31,103 bases of DNA, from the NCBI GenBank assembly GCA_026692885.1, contig JAPLNJ010000693.1:1-31103 (forward strand). Reading direction: 5' to 3'. A model generated the notes under the pieces. It searched no databases, was not told where the DNA came from, and worked only from the letters and a program-made list of their open reading frames with translations. Below are positions 1 to 7,855 of the stretch, one piece after another (position 1 is the first letter of the stretch; the number at the start of each line of letters is the position of its first letter). This DNA is from Planctomycetota bacterium. Its GTDB lineage: Bacteria > Planctomycetota > Planctomycetia > Pirellulales > Pirellulaceae. Position numbers and translations under genes: made by a program.

Positions 1-1
1 A

Positions 2-871
2 GACGTGCTGGTTCGCGAGCAACCCGACGGCGTGCTCGTCTATGGCGACACGAATTCCACGTTGGCGGGCGCCTTGGCAGCGGTCAAGCTGCACATCCCG
101 GTGGCTCACGTGGAAGCAGGTCTGCGCAGTTTCAATCGGGCGATGCCGGAGGAGATCAATCGGGTCGTCACCGATCACCTTGCCTGCCTGCACTTCTGCC
201 CCACCGAGGCGGCTGTCAGAAACCTGGCCGACGAAGGCCTGCGCGACCAAGTCCACTTGGTCGGTGACGTCATGTACGACGCGTTGTGCTTTAATATCGG
301 GATCGCAGTACGGAACTCGACGATCCTAGCGCGCTGGAATCTGACACCCCGGCAGTACCTGTTGGCGACGGTGCACCGCGCGGAGAACACGGACGACCCC
401 GCCCGGCTGAGCGCGATCCTGCAGGCTTTGCGAAGTTTGGCCGAAGCCGGACATTGCGTCGTGTTCCCCGTACACCCCCGCACGCGTCAACGGTTGCAGG
501 CGTGCCTGCCGAACCCACCTCGCAACTTGTTGTTGCTAGAACCGGCCTCGTATCTCGACATGCTGCGATTGGAACAGCAGGCGCAAGCGGTCCTGACGGA
601 TTCGGGCGGCGTCCAGAAGGAAGCCTGCTGGCTGCGAGTTCCTTGTGTGACGTTGCGGGACCAGACCGAGTGGGTCGAGACCGTCACCAGCGGCTGGAAT
701 CGCCTCGCCGGAGCGGACCCCGGCGTCATCCTGGAGAAAGTCGCGGAGGCCACCCAGTCGCGCCCGCCGCTTGCTGCGCACGACGACTTTGCTCCCGCAG
801 CCCCGCAGATCGTCGAGATCCTACTGCGCGGGGGTGCGTTCTGTAGCCCAAGTAGGTCAGGCTCCGCCTGA
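2..871 (+). CDS. wecB: UDP-N-acetylglucosamine 2-epimerase, 5' end outside window
   Basis: This enzyme interconverts UDP-GlcNAc and UDP-ManNAc in the cytoplasm and supplies ManNAc-type precursors for surface polysaccharides. The reading frame is already open at the window edge, so the N-terminal Rossmann part is missing; the GTG at position 5 is an internal codon, not a start. Family landmarks are visible in order: GDTNS, HVEAGLRS, MPEEINR, ATVHRAEN, FPVHPRT and LTDSGGVQKE, followed by CVTLRDQTEW. About 289 residues are present of a usual 360-390. The last residues (SPSRSGSA) and the TGA stop are encoded by one arm of a GC-rich inverted repeat, so the C-terminal tail probably comes from repeat insertion. 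It is separated from the rest of the cluster by 655 bp of repeats, so it may belong to an upstream transcript. Confidence 0.93.
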   Translation, partial: DVLVREQPDGVLVYGDTNSTLAGALAAVKLHIPVAHVEAGLRSFNRAMPEEINRVVTDHLACLHFCPTEAAVRNLADEGLRDQVHLVGDVMYDALCFNIGIAVRNSTILARWNLTPRQYLLATVHRAENTDDPARLSAILQALRSLAEAGHCVVFPVHPRTRQRLQACLPNPPRNLLLLEPASYLDMLRLEQQAQAVLTDSGGVQKEACWLRVPCVTLRDQTEWVETVTSGWNRLAGADPGVILEKVAEATQSRPPLAAHDDFAPAAPQIVEILLRGGAFCSPSRSGSA

Positions 872-1039
872 TCGGCCCCTGCCTTCCGTCAGGCGGAGCC
901 TGAGCCGCGCAAAATCGAGATGAACTCCGCTCAGCTTCCCGCCATGTCTTGGGCCTTGATCGGAACGTTGCGAAATGCAGTCAGTGCTAACATCCGCGAA
1001 TGCCCCCGGCTTGCCCGGGGGAAGATTACGCTCGTGGCT

Positions 1040-1210
1040 GGCCTTGATCATAACGTTGCGCACGGCTGTCGGTGCTGGCAATGATATGGGTGGCTGGTGG
1101 CTGAGCCTAAGCGAAGCCCCAGTCCCCGGTTTCTGGGGCATCGCTGCACTCTGCCCCAGCTACCCTGACCTCCTGCTGCTAGCGTTTTGCGCAACGTTAT
1201 GATCAAGGCC
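1040..1210. mobile_element. MITE-like element, 171 bp, perfect 23-bp TIRs and 9-bp TSD
   Basis: The 23-bp arm at 1040-1062, beginning ggccttgatcataacgttgc, is the exact reverse complement of 1188-1210. It is flanked on both sides by the 9-bp direct repeat ctcgtggct (1031-1039 and 1211-1219), the expected scar of a transposition event. The arms differ from those of the enclosing element at the same place on both sides (gatcat against gatcgg), so the two are related but distinct. No ORF in it looks like a protein gene. Confidence 0.8.
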
Positions 1211-1243
1211 CTCGTGGCTACACACGAATGCTCCCCACCCCAC

Positions 1244-1300
1244 CCCCCTTCCCCGTTCCCCAGCGGCGGCTCCGCCGCCGCAGGGGAACGGGGAAGGGGG
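1244..1300. repeat. Long perfect hairpin inside the outer element
   Basis: Positions 1244-1261 (cccccttccccgttcccc) pair exactly with 1283-1300. The 21-nt loop contains a second stem, gcggcgg with ccgccgc. The structure is strongly strand-biased (C-rich then G-rich) and would fold stably in single-stranded DNA or RNA. Confidence 0.75.
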
Positions 1301-1526
1301 CACGAGGTGTCAGCCAGTGTAGCGGCGAGCGTGACGGACCCCCGGGCAAGCCGGGGGCATCGAACTCCCAGGATAACGCTACTGGCATTGCGCAACGTTC
1401 CGATCAAGGCCGTGTCTTGTCGCAGCCCAGGCGGAGCCTGACCTATCGAGTTACGAAGTTGCCCGCACTTCGATCTTGACCCAACTGCTCGTTCGGGATA
1501 CGGTTTCCGCCACGAGGGAGCGAATC

Positions 1527-1760
1527 ATGACAGAACAAGACGTGATTAATCTGGTTGGCGATGCAATTGGTATTCCTGGTACGAGGTTGACCCCTGATAG
1601 CACTGCCAGCGACTTTGCCGAATGGGATTCGATGGGGATGTTGTCGTTGGCGGCCACGTTGGACAGTCACGGGATCGCCCTCGATCCCGGCGAGGGTTCC
1701 GTGCTGCAGTCGCTCGGGGCTCTGTTGGGCATGTTTCGGCGCGCGGGGAAGCTGGCATGA
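1527..1760 (+). CDS. Acyl carrier protein-like, 77 aa
   Basis: This is a small acidic carrier protein. The motif FAEWDSMGML places the predicted phosphopantetheine-accepting serine at residue 35, with the helix order and length usual for stand-alone ACPs (75-85 aa). The ATG at 1527 was chosen over a more upstream in-frame start at 1476 because it follows a GAGGGA ribosome-binding site at 1514-1519 and gives a normal ACP length. Its stop overlaps the start of the next gene (ATGA), so it is translationally coupled to a KAS III-like enzyme. The pair suggests a dedicated acyl chain built or transferred within the polysaccharide pathway, not housekeeping fatty acid synthesis. The exact acyl group cannot be told from sequence. 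Confidence 0.85.
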   Translation: MTEQDVINLVGDAIGIPGTRLTPDSTASDFAEWDSMGMLSLAATLDSHGIALDPGEGSVLQSLGALLGMFRRAGKLA

Positions 1761-2779
1761 GTGTGTACCTGCGAGCGATTCGCTACTGGCTGCCTCAGCA
1801 ATGCCGCACCAACGAGGACTTGGTCCGCCTGAATCCCACCTGGCGGGCCGACGCGATTTACGCCAAGACCGGCATTCGCAGCCGCCCCGTCGCCGCCGAG
1901 GACGAGACGGCTGCGGACCTGGGATACCAGGCGGCGGTGCGGTTGCTGGAGGAGCTCCCCTTCGAGCGTGAAAGGATCGATGCCCTGCTGTTTTGCACGC
2001 AATCGCCGGACTATGTCTTGCCTACGACGGCGTGTCTTCTGCAATCGCGGCTGAAGCTGCGGGACACGTGTGGCGCCTTCGATTTCAATCTCGGCTGTTC
2101 GGGATTCACGTATGGTCTGTGGGTCGCTGCGGCGCTGGTGACTTCCGGAGCGGCGGAAAACGTGCTGCTGGTGGTGGGCGAGACGTACTCGAAATACTGC
2201 AGCCTCCACGATCTGACGACCGTGACGATTTTCGGGGACGGCGCCGCGGCAGCCTTAATCACGTCCCGCGAAACCGACGCCGCGGCCCTGCTCGGACCCA
2301 CGGTCGTCGGGACCGATGGACGGGGGGCCGAGCAGCTGATCGTACGAGCCGGAGGCGCTCGACAGCGCGCCACACGGTGCTCCCTGCCGCCAGGGCCAGA
2401 GGCCGCCCAGGGACAGTGCCGCGCTGAGCATCTGGCGATGAACGGTCCAGAGATTTTTACGTTCACCTTGGCCCGCGTCCAGACGGCGATCCAGCAGTTG
2501 CTCGAACGAATCGGTTTGGACTGGAACGACGTGGACTGGTTCCTGTTCCACCAGGCGAACCGCTTTATGCTCGAACAATTGCGAAAGAAGATGGCCATCC
2601 CGGCGGAGAAAGTCCCGATCGACATGGAAACGCTGGGCAACACGGTCAGCGCGACCATCCCCATCCTGATCGCCAGGTGTCAGGAACGCAGCCAGTTCCG
2701 CCCCGGGCAGCACTGTGTCCTAGCCGGGTTCGGCGTGGGTTATTCCTGGGCCATGTCGTATCTCCGCTGGTTGAATTGA
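1757..2779 (+). CDS. 3-oxoacyl-ACP synthase III (FabH/KAS III)-like
   Basis: This 340-aa protein is of the thiolase-fold KAS III type, which condenses or transfers an acyl group from acyl-CoA or acyl-ACP. The catalytic triad is intact: Cys114 in NLGCSGF, His265 in LFHQANRF and Asn295 in TLGNTVSATIP. The glycine-rich FGDGAAAALI segment and the C-terminal GFGVGYSW are also family-typical. The ATG at 1757 overlaps the ACP stop; the frame is open further upstream, but such a start would run over the ACP gene. Being directly coupled to an ACP in a sugar cluster argues for a specialised role, such as making a short acyl donor for a sugar amine. A true FabH role in lipid synthesis is possible but less likely here. 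Confidence 0.9.
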   Translation: MSVYLRAIRYWLPQQCRTNEDLVRLNPTWRADAIYAKTGIRSRPVAAEDETAADLGYQAAVRLLEELPFERERIDALLFCTQSPDYVLPTTACLLQSRLKLRDTCGAFDFNLGCSGFTYGLWVAAALVTSGAAENVLLVVGETYSKYCSLHDLTTVTIFGDGAAAALITSRETDAAALLGPTVVGTDGRGAEQLIVRAGGARQRATRCSLPPGPEAAQGQCRAEHLAMNGPEIFTFTLARVQTAIQQLLERIGLDWNDVDWFLFHQANRFMLEQLRKKMAIPAEKVPIDMETLGNTVSATIPILIARCQERSQFRPGQHCVLAGFGVGYSWAMSYLRWLN

Positions 2780-2811
2780 GTGTAACAAAATGGATCTGCG
2801 AGGCTGAAACG

Positions 2812-3717
2812 ATGTGGCGTTCTCTGGTGCAGAAGCTGTTGCCTCCGCCTTGGCGAGAGGCCCTGCTGCGCAAATACCGGGTGTTCCGGCGGCGCAGGCT
2901 GGCAGCTTGGCCCCAGACGACCGAGGAAGAATTCCGGCGAATCGTGACGGACGAATTGGGCCTCCGCCGCGGTGCGGTTGTGTTCGTGCACAGCGCCACC
3001 GACCGCTTGAACCTCGGCTTCTCGTTCTTCCGCGTGCTGCCGATCTTGCGGGAAACGGTCGGACCCGCAGGGACGCTCCTATTTCCCTGCACGCACGTGC
3101 GAGATCGCGCCGAGGACTATCTTCGGCGTGGTGATGTGTTTAGCGTGCGAAACGCCGTAACGACGATGGGGATTTTGCCCGAGCTGGTGCGACGGCTACC
3201 CGACGCCGTCCGCAGCTTACATCCCACAAACTCCGTCGTGGCTGTCGGCAAGTACGCCCGAGAACTGACGGACACGCACAGCCGCTCCGTCTATCCCTGC
3301 GGAGAGGAAAGTCCGTACTTCAAGATCATGCAGTATGACGGGCGGATTGTGGGCCTGGGCGTGACGACGGCCAAGCTGTCTTTTGTCCATTGCGTGGAAG
3401 ACGTCTGGCGGGACCGGTTCCCCGTCCGCACGCGCACGCCGGAGGTCTTCCCGGCTCGCGTCATCGACCAGGACGGCGCCGAGTTGATCGTGCCCACGGT
3501 CGCCCAGAGTCGCGTCACGCAAGTTCTCACCTCACATTCGGTTCCCCGTTTCATCCGCCGACACGTAGCCCCGGCGGTCTGTCGCGAGCTGCGTAGCAAC
3601 GGGGTGGAGTACTTCGCCGCCGATGCCCGGCGGTTGTACGCGCGGCTGGAGGAACTGGCGGGTCAAGGTGTCACGATTTACGGACGGCCACGATTCGCCG
3701 CCCTGCGCCGCGCCTAG
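2812..3717 (+). CDS. AAC(3)-family (Antibiotic_NAT fold) N-acyltransferase
   Basis: This 301-aa protein resembles the aminoglycoside 3-N-acetyltransferase family, which moves an acyl group from a thioester donor to an amine. Typical segments are GAVVFVHSAT near the start of the domain, GPAGTLLFPCT, SLHPTNSVVAVG (containing the family's histidine) and GEESPYFKIM. Many members of this fold sit in surface polysaccharide clusters and act on amino sugars, so antibiotic resistance should not be assumed. The ATG at 2812 is preceded by AGG at 2801-2803. Its place directly after the ACP and KAS III genes makes it the natural acceptor-side enzyme: the acyl group assembled on the ACP could be passed to a sugar amine made by the downstream aminotransferase. 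That chain is inferred. Confidence 0.85.
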   Translation: MWRSLVQKLLPPPWREALLRKYRVFRRRRLAAWPQTTEEEFRRIVTDELGLRRGAVVFVHSATDRLNLGFSFFRVLPILRETVGPAGTLLFPCTHVRDRAEDYLRRGDVFSVRNAVTTMGILPELVRRLPDAVRSLHPTNSVVAVGKYARELTDTHSRSVYPCGEESPYFKIMQYDGRIVGLGVTTAKLSFVHCVEDVWRDRFPVRTRTPEVFPARVIDQDGAELIVPTVAQSRVTQVLTSHSVPRFIRRHVAPAVCRELRSNGVEYFAADARRLYARLEELAGQGVTIYGRPRFAALRRA

Positions 3718-3753
3718 CCATCGGCGGCTGGAAACGTTACGAGGCCCCAAGCT

Positions 3754-4878
3754 ATGTTGTACCTGCTCTATTCTGACGACTACGAGGTCTGCCTGGGCGG
3801 CAACTACCGGCCGGAGACCGAGGTGCTTGTCGACACCACCGCGCGCGTCCTGGCCACCTGCGAACAGCTCCAGGTGCCCATGACCCTGTTCACCGACGTG
3901 GCCTGCCTGTGGCGCTATCGGGAGTTCGGCGGACAGGCTTTTGTAGATGCCGTGGAAGCTCAGTTGCAGGCCGCGATCGGGCGGGGCCACGACGTCCAGG
4001 CCCATCTGCACCCGCACTGGTTAGAGACCCAGATTGAATGGGACTCGGCGGGGCATTCGCACTACACCTACAGCCCCAGGAAGTTCTTGTTGGGAGGAGG
4101 GGGTGGCGAACAGCCGGACGACCTGTTCGCGTTAACCCTGAGTTTGGGACAACGCCTGCGAGGATACCTGCAAGGCCTGTTGCGTCCGGTCGCTCCGGAG
4201 TATCGCTGTGTGGCGTTCCGAGCCGGTGGATACGGCCTGCAACCCGGTATGGAACAGATCGTGGCGGCTTTGCATCAAGCCGGTTTCCGCATCGATTCCA
4301 GCATTGTTCCGGGTATGAAGTACAACTCGAACGTCAATCGCATCGACTTCACATCCGCTTCCGACGAGGGCAATTACTACCTGGGCGGCGCAGCTGGCTA
4401 CGGCCTGTTCGAAGTCCCGGTCGTAGCTGGCCCCGTGAGCCGCGCCGCGATTGCAGCGCACCAGTCTCGCAAGCTCGTCCGCAAGCTGTTGGGCCGCCTG
4501 CGGTCGCGAGCGGTCACGCCGCCTGTCGGTTACGCGGCGCAGCAAGTCGACTCCGGCGGAGGCCAACCGCGTAGCCAGCTGGCGGCGCGGATTGGAGCGC
4601 GGCTGAAGGAATGGGCGCGGGGCTGGGCCATGCTCGAACTGACGGAGGATCCCGCCTATCTCTGGCACATTACGCGAAGCTATGTCGATCGGCTTGGCAC
4701 CACGGACGGAGACTTGTACTTTTCCTTTAGCTGCCACTCGAAATCCGCGACACAGAGGTCGCTGCAGGCGCTACAACAGTACCATCGGCTCGTCGAACGG
4801 CGATACGGCTCGCGCGTGCAAGCGATCCACTTCCAGGATCTCGACCGCCGCCTGAGCGCGAGGCGGAACGCCGCGTAG
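3754..4878 (+). CDS. Polysaccharide deacetylase-like (NodB-type) protein
   Basis: This 374-aa protein looks like a metal-dependent carbohydrate deacetylase. The N-terminal LLYSDDYE would provide the catalytic and metal-binding aspartates, TLFTDVACLW follows as the second strand, and HDVQAHLHPHW provides the histidine pair. CVAFRAGGYGLQPG matches the conserved arginine-glycine segment of this group. No signal peptide is visible, so it probably acts in the cytoplasm on a lipid-linked or nucleotide sugar. GAGG at 3741-3744 sits 9 nt before the ATG. Residues about 225-295 (arginine-rich, containing SRKLVRKLLGRLRS) look like an insertion or linker. The deacetylase call rests on motifs only; the substrate is unknown. 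Confidence 0.8.
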   Translation: MLYLLYSDDYEVCLGGNYRPETEVLVDTTARVLATCEQLQVPMTLFTDVACLWRYREFGGQAFVDAVEAQLQAAIGRGHDVQAHLHPHWLETQIEWDSAGHSHYTYSPRKFLLGGGGGEQPDDLFALTLSLGQRLRGYLQGLLRPVAPEYRCVAFRAGGYGLQPGMEQIVAALHQAGFRIDSSIVPGMKYNSNVNRIDFTSASDEGNYYLGGAAGYGLFEVPVVAGPVSRAAIAAHQSRKLVRKLLGRLRSRAVTPPVGYAAQQVDSGGGQPRSQLAARIGARLKEWARGWAMLELTEDPAYLWHITRSYVDRLGTTDGDLYFSFSCHSKSATQRSLQALQQYHRLVERRYGSRVQAIHFQDLDRRLSARRNAA

Positions 4879-5048
4879 CCAGGCGTCGGAGACGGCCAGT
4901 GGCCGAAGCTAAACAGGTCCGCGTGAAGGGAAACGTGAGGAGTCCAAAGTGCAAACGGAGAATGGATGAATTCCGGCACTTTGCACTTCGGCACTTAGCA
5001 GTCGAGCCTCCTACGAACCGAGACCCTAACCTACGATCGTCCCTCGCC
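4879..5048. other. Intergenic gap with a small inverted repeat
   Basis: This 170-bp gap lies between the deacetylase and the flippase. The frame of the flippase stays open back to a GTG at 4899, but the translation there lacks any membrane or family feature. An inverted repeat pairs 4947-4955 (aagtgcaaa) with 4980-4988, and the sequence gcactt recurs three times on the right-hand side. No promoter was confidently recognised. Confidence 0.4.
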
Positions 5049-6449
5049 ATGTCCACGTCCAGCGCCACGCCCTCCAGTTCCACACCAACCGGTGGCCATT
5101 TCTTGCGCAGCGTGATGACCATGATGCTGGGCACCGGAGCTGCGCAAGGCGTGTCGATCCTCGCCCTGCCCCTAATCACACGCTTGTACGACCCCGCTGA
5201 TTTCGGGACGTTTGCCGTGTGCGTCGCGGCGGTTTCCATGTTATGCGGGATTGCGTCGCTATGCTACCAGCGAGCGATCCCGTTGTGCCACGAACATGAA
5301 TCCGCCGTCGCGGTGCTGCTGCTCAGTTTTGGTCTGGCGCTGGGGGTGACGGTCGTCGCGACGCTGGGGTTGTGGTGCCTCGTGGGATTGCTTGCTAACG
5401 CGAGTACGATTCAAATCCTGCGCCAGCATATCTGGTTTTTTCCCGTGGCGATCCTGCTGCTCGGCGCCGTTGAAATCCTGACGATGTGGAGCGTGCGGGA
5501 GAGAACTTTTTCTCATCTGGCCCGCAGCCGGTTTGGCCAGGGCGGCGGCTTGGTCCTGAGTCAGCTGGCTTTGGGATTCACCGGCTGGGGCACCCAGGCC
5601 CTCTTGCTGGGCGATGCGTTCAGCCGGGCGATTGCCGTCGGCTGCTTATCGGAACCGCTCTTCCGGCGGCTTCGAAGCGGAGAAATGAAACTGCGAGAAT
5701 CTCTGGCTAGACTGGCCACAGTCGCCAGCGAATATCGCCGTTTCGCTGTATTTTCGACGCCGTCCGTGTTGTTGAATCGCGCTACGGCGGCGTTGCCCGC
5801 CTTGCTGATCGCGGCGTTCTACGGACCGGGCGTCGCCGGCTGCCTGGCCTTTGCCGAGCGGGTGCTGGGGGCCCCCGTGACGCTGATTGGCGAGAGCGTC
5901 GCGCAGGTGTATCTGGCCGAGGCCGCACAACTGAGACGCACGCAACCCGCGCGGCTTCAGCAGCTGTTCTTAGCTGCCGCCTGGCGGTTGTTCCTGATTG
6001 GGCTCGTGCCTGCGGTTGTCGTGCTGACCGCCGGTCCGCAGCTGTTCGCGTTCGCCTTCGGCTCCGAGTGGGCTCAGGCCGGCAGTTTCGCGCAGTACCT
6101 GGCCCTAAGTCTCTTGCTGCAGTTCGTGATTTCGCCCCTTTCGCACACGCTGAACGTGTTGGAGCGGCAGGACCTGCAGTTGCTGTGGGACGTTACGTAC
6201 TTCGTGCTTCGCGTCGGCGGCTTGTGCCTGGCGCAATGGCTTTCCTGGACGATCGCCGAAGCCATGCTGACCTACTCGGCGGCCATGTTCATCGCTTACG
6301 GTCTGCAAATCGCCCTGATTTCGTCCGTAGTTCTTCGGCGGGCGGACGCCTCGCCGACCGTGGCGTCCGCCGAGTGGGGGCTACGCCCCTCGCGGCCGGC
6401 CGGAGAGAACTGCATTGCCGGTTCGAGCCTCGAAAGCACCATCTGTTGA
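5049..6449 (+). CDS. Wzx-type polysaccharide flippase (MOP superfamily)
   Basis: This 466-aa membrane protein has about 12-14 predicted hydrophobic segments. It is expected to move lipid-linked saccharide units across the cytoplasmic membrane. The N-terminal segment ITRLYDPADFGTFAVC is characteristic of the polysaccharide transporter branch of the MOP superfamily. The ATG at 5049 was chosen because the preceding in-frame stretch is poorly conserved in character and the first transmembrane helix starts about 25 residues after this ATG. The C-terminal 25-30 residues are encoded by palindromic DNA (6341-6371 and the ggggctacgcccc hairpin next to it), so the tail may be a repeat-derived extension. 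The stop overlaps a possible TTG start of the next gene. Confidence 0.88.
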   Translation: MSTSSATPSSSTPTGGHFLRSVMTMMLGTGAAQGVSILALPLITRLYDPADFGTFAVCVAAVSMLCGIASLCYQRAIPLCHEHESAVAVLLLSFGLALGVTVVATLGLWCLVGLLANASTIQILRQHIWFFPVAILLLGAVEILTMWSVRERTFSHLARSRFGQGGGLVLSQLALGFTGWGTQALLLGDAFSRAIAVGCLSEPLFRRLRSGEMKLRESLARLATVASEYRRFAVFSTPSVLLNRATAALPALLIAAFYGPGVAGCLAFAERVLGAPVTLIGESVAQVYLAEAAQLRRTQPARLQQLFLAAAWRLFLIGLVPAVVVLTAGPQLFAFAFGSEWAQAGSFAQYLALSLLLQFVISPLSHTLNVLERQDLQLLWDVTYFVLRVGGLCLAQWLSWTIAEAMLTYSAAMFIAYGLQIALISSVVLRRADASPTVASAEWGLRPSRPAGENCIAGSSLESTIC

Positions 6450-6463
6450 CCGCCGCCATCCCC

Positions 6464-7855
6464 ATGTTGCCATTCATCTATATCGCCGTCGCCGCCATGG
6501 TCGTCGCACTCTTAACCGGGAGATCGTATCTCCTGCTCCGGCCGAGTGTCTGGTTCGTCGTGTGCATGTTGGTCCACCTCAATTTTGCTGCGGCCTTCGT
6601 GGAAAGCCCTTTCGACGGGGACCTGGAGGACAACGGCCTGTTTCGGTTGCTGGCAGTTCTTTTCCCGATCGGGGTGCTCGGTTGGGTGGTAGTTACGCCC
6701 AAATTGAGTCAGACTGCCCGCGTGATCCTGCAGATGTGTCATGCTACTCAGCCCGCCCCGCAGGGCACGTCCCGATATGAGCGTCGCTTCAAGCTATTGA
6801 TCGCCGCGATCAGCGGCGTGATTCTGGTCTCGTACGTCCTGCAAGTCCCCGTACAAAGCCTTGGCCTGACGGCGGTGCTGACGGGCAGCGCGGGGGCGGC
6901 GATGGCACGCGAAGAGAGCCTGAAACTGTTGGACAACGCGTTCTTGCGGTATGGTTACTTACTGCACATGGGCGTCTTCGGACCGTTTCTGGCCGGGACG
7001 GTTGCCCTGTGGCGGTCCCACACCCTGGCCTCGAAATCGGTGCAGGCCATCCTGCTGGTGCTGATCGTCGTATCAGTTTCGTTGACCGGAGCGCGCTCGC
7101 CGGCCGGATTTCTGCTCCTTAGTCTGGCCCTCCTGCACCTGCTGCGCCGAGGATTTTGCCAAGGCGGTGTCGCCCTTATGCTGGCGGCCACTGTGGGCCT
7201 GATGATCGCATCTGCCATGAGTCTTCTTCGCGAAGGAAGATTGGATGAGTTGACGGTCGAGAAAGTTGCCGAGACGACCGTGGGGCCGATTACCGATCGC
7301 GTCTTTGTCATGCCTTTTGAGACGGGCCTGTTCACCGTCCTGTACTCGCAAGAGCGCGGATTGCTCGGCGTCAGCAGCATTCGTCCGCTAGCACTGTTGC
7401 TCGGTTACGAGTACGAGCACTTGGCGAACAAAGTGGCGTTGGAGTACTATTTGGGGGCCCTTGAGTCCGGTTCCGCAAACACGTGTTTTCTGTTCGACCT
7501 GCAGGCTTCGTTCGGCTTGTTGGGCGGCTGGTTGATTGCACTGGTGTTGTTGTGTGTCCTGGATTTCGCATTGAACTTGTTGCGGCGGGTCTCGCCGGGT
7601 ATAGTCCCCGTGTTTACTACCGTCCTTCTCGTTTGCGCTTACGGGCTGATTTCTTGCGCGTATACCACGAGTCTAATTTCGCACGGATTGCTTCCCACGG
7701 TCGCTTTGGCTTGGTGCTTTGTCCGCTGGGCACCTGCTGGCACCGGCGGGGCGGTCGCCGCGGATGCTCGAACCCGGTCCGTTTTCCGTGGAGTCGGTTC
7801 CCGCCCCCGGGCGGCGACCATCCCAAGCCGGCTGACATTGGAGGGTCCCACATGA
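6464..7855 (+). CDS. O-antigen polymerase/ligase-like membrane protein
   Basis: This polytopic protein of 463 aa has roughly ten hydrophobic helices, beginning FIYIAVAAMVVALLTG and ending near FTTVLLVCAYGLISCAY. A polar loop of about 100 residues lies between the helices around residues 270-350. Size, topology and position between a flippase and glycosyltransferases fit a Wzy-type polymerase that joins repeat units on the outer face of the membrane. No signature motif is strong enough to prove this. I chose the ATG at 6464; a TTG at 6446 overlapping the flippase stop is an alternative that adds six residues. The stop overlaps the next start (ATGA at 7852), indicating translational coupling. 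Confidence 0.75.
   Translation: MLPFIYIAVAAMVVALLTGRSYLLLRPSVWFVVCMLVHLNFAAAFVESPFDGDLEDNGLFRLLAVLFPIGVLGWVVVTPKLSQTARVILQMCHATQPAPQGTSRYERRFKLLIAAISGVILVSYVLQVPVQSLGLTAVLTGSAGAAMAREESLKLLDNAFLRYGYLLHMGVFGPFLAGTVALWRSHTLASKSVQAILLVLIVVSVSLTGARSPAGFLLLSLALLHLLRRGFCQGGVALMLAATVGLMIASAMSLLREGRLDELTVEKVAETTVGPITDRVFVMPFETGLFTVLYSQERGLLGVSSIRPLALLLGYEYEHLANKVALEYYLGALESGSANTCFLFDLQASFGLLGGWLIALVLLCVLDFALNLLRRVSPGIVPVFTTVLLVCAYGLISCAYTTSLISHGLLPTVALAWCFVRWAPAGTGGAVAADARTRSVFRGVGSRPRAATIPSRLTLEGPT

Larger units (their letters stand above)
952..1410. mobile_element. MITE-like palindromic element, itself interrupted
   Basis: Positions 952-972 are the exact reverse complement of 1391-1411 (21 bp). A second inverted pair lies further in, at 1000-1021 and 1339-1360 (22 bp, exact). 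Flanks 943-951 (catgtcttg) and 1411-1419 (cgtgtcttg) match at 8 of 9 bases, which is consistent with an aged 9-bp target-site duplication. Without the inner insertion (and one copy of its target duplication) the element would be about 280 bp. It encodes no recognisable protein, so mobility would need a transposase supplied elsewhere. Confidence 0.7.
853..1445. repeat. Outermost inverted repeat of a three-level nest
   Basis: An 18-bp arm at 853-870 (taggtcaggctccgcctg) is the exact reverse complement of 1428-1445. The left arm also pairs with a nearer copy: 857-871 and 889-903 form a perfect 15-bp stem with a 17-nt loop that overlaps the wecB stop and could act as a terminator-like hairpin. 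Two further nested inverted-repeat elements lie between the outer arms. No coding sequence was recognised in 872-1526. Confidence 0.75.

Noticed and set aside
872..1526. Small proteins of 75-119 aa in the repeat region
   Set aside because: These frames are by-products of palindromic DNA; they lack start signals and family features.
2812..3717. Aminoglycoside resistance gene
   Set aside because: The fold is AAC(3)-like, but the setting between polysaccharide genes and beside an ACP argues for a sugar N-acyltransferase.
6068..6463. N-terminal extension of the polymerase frame
   Set aside because: This part lies inside the flippase gene in another frame and reads as arginine-rich non-membrane sequence; the membrane protein begins at 6464 or 6446.
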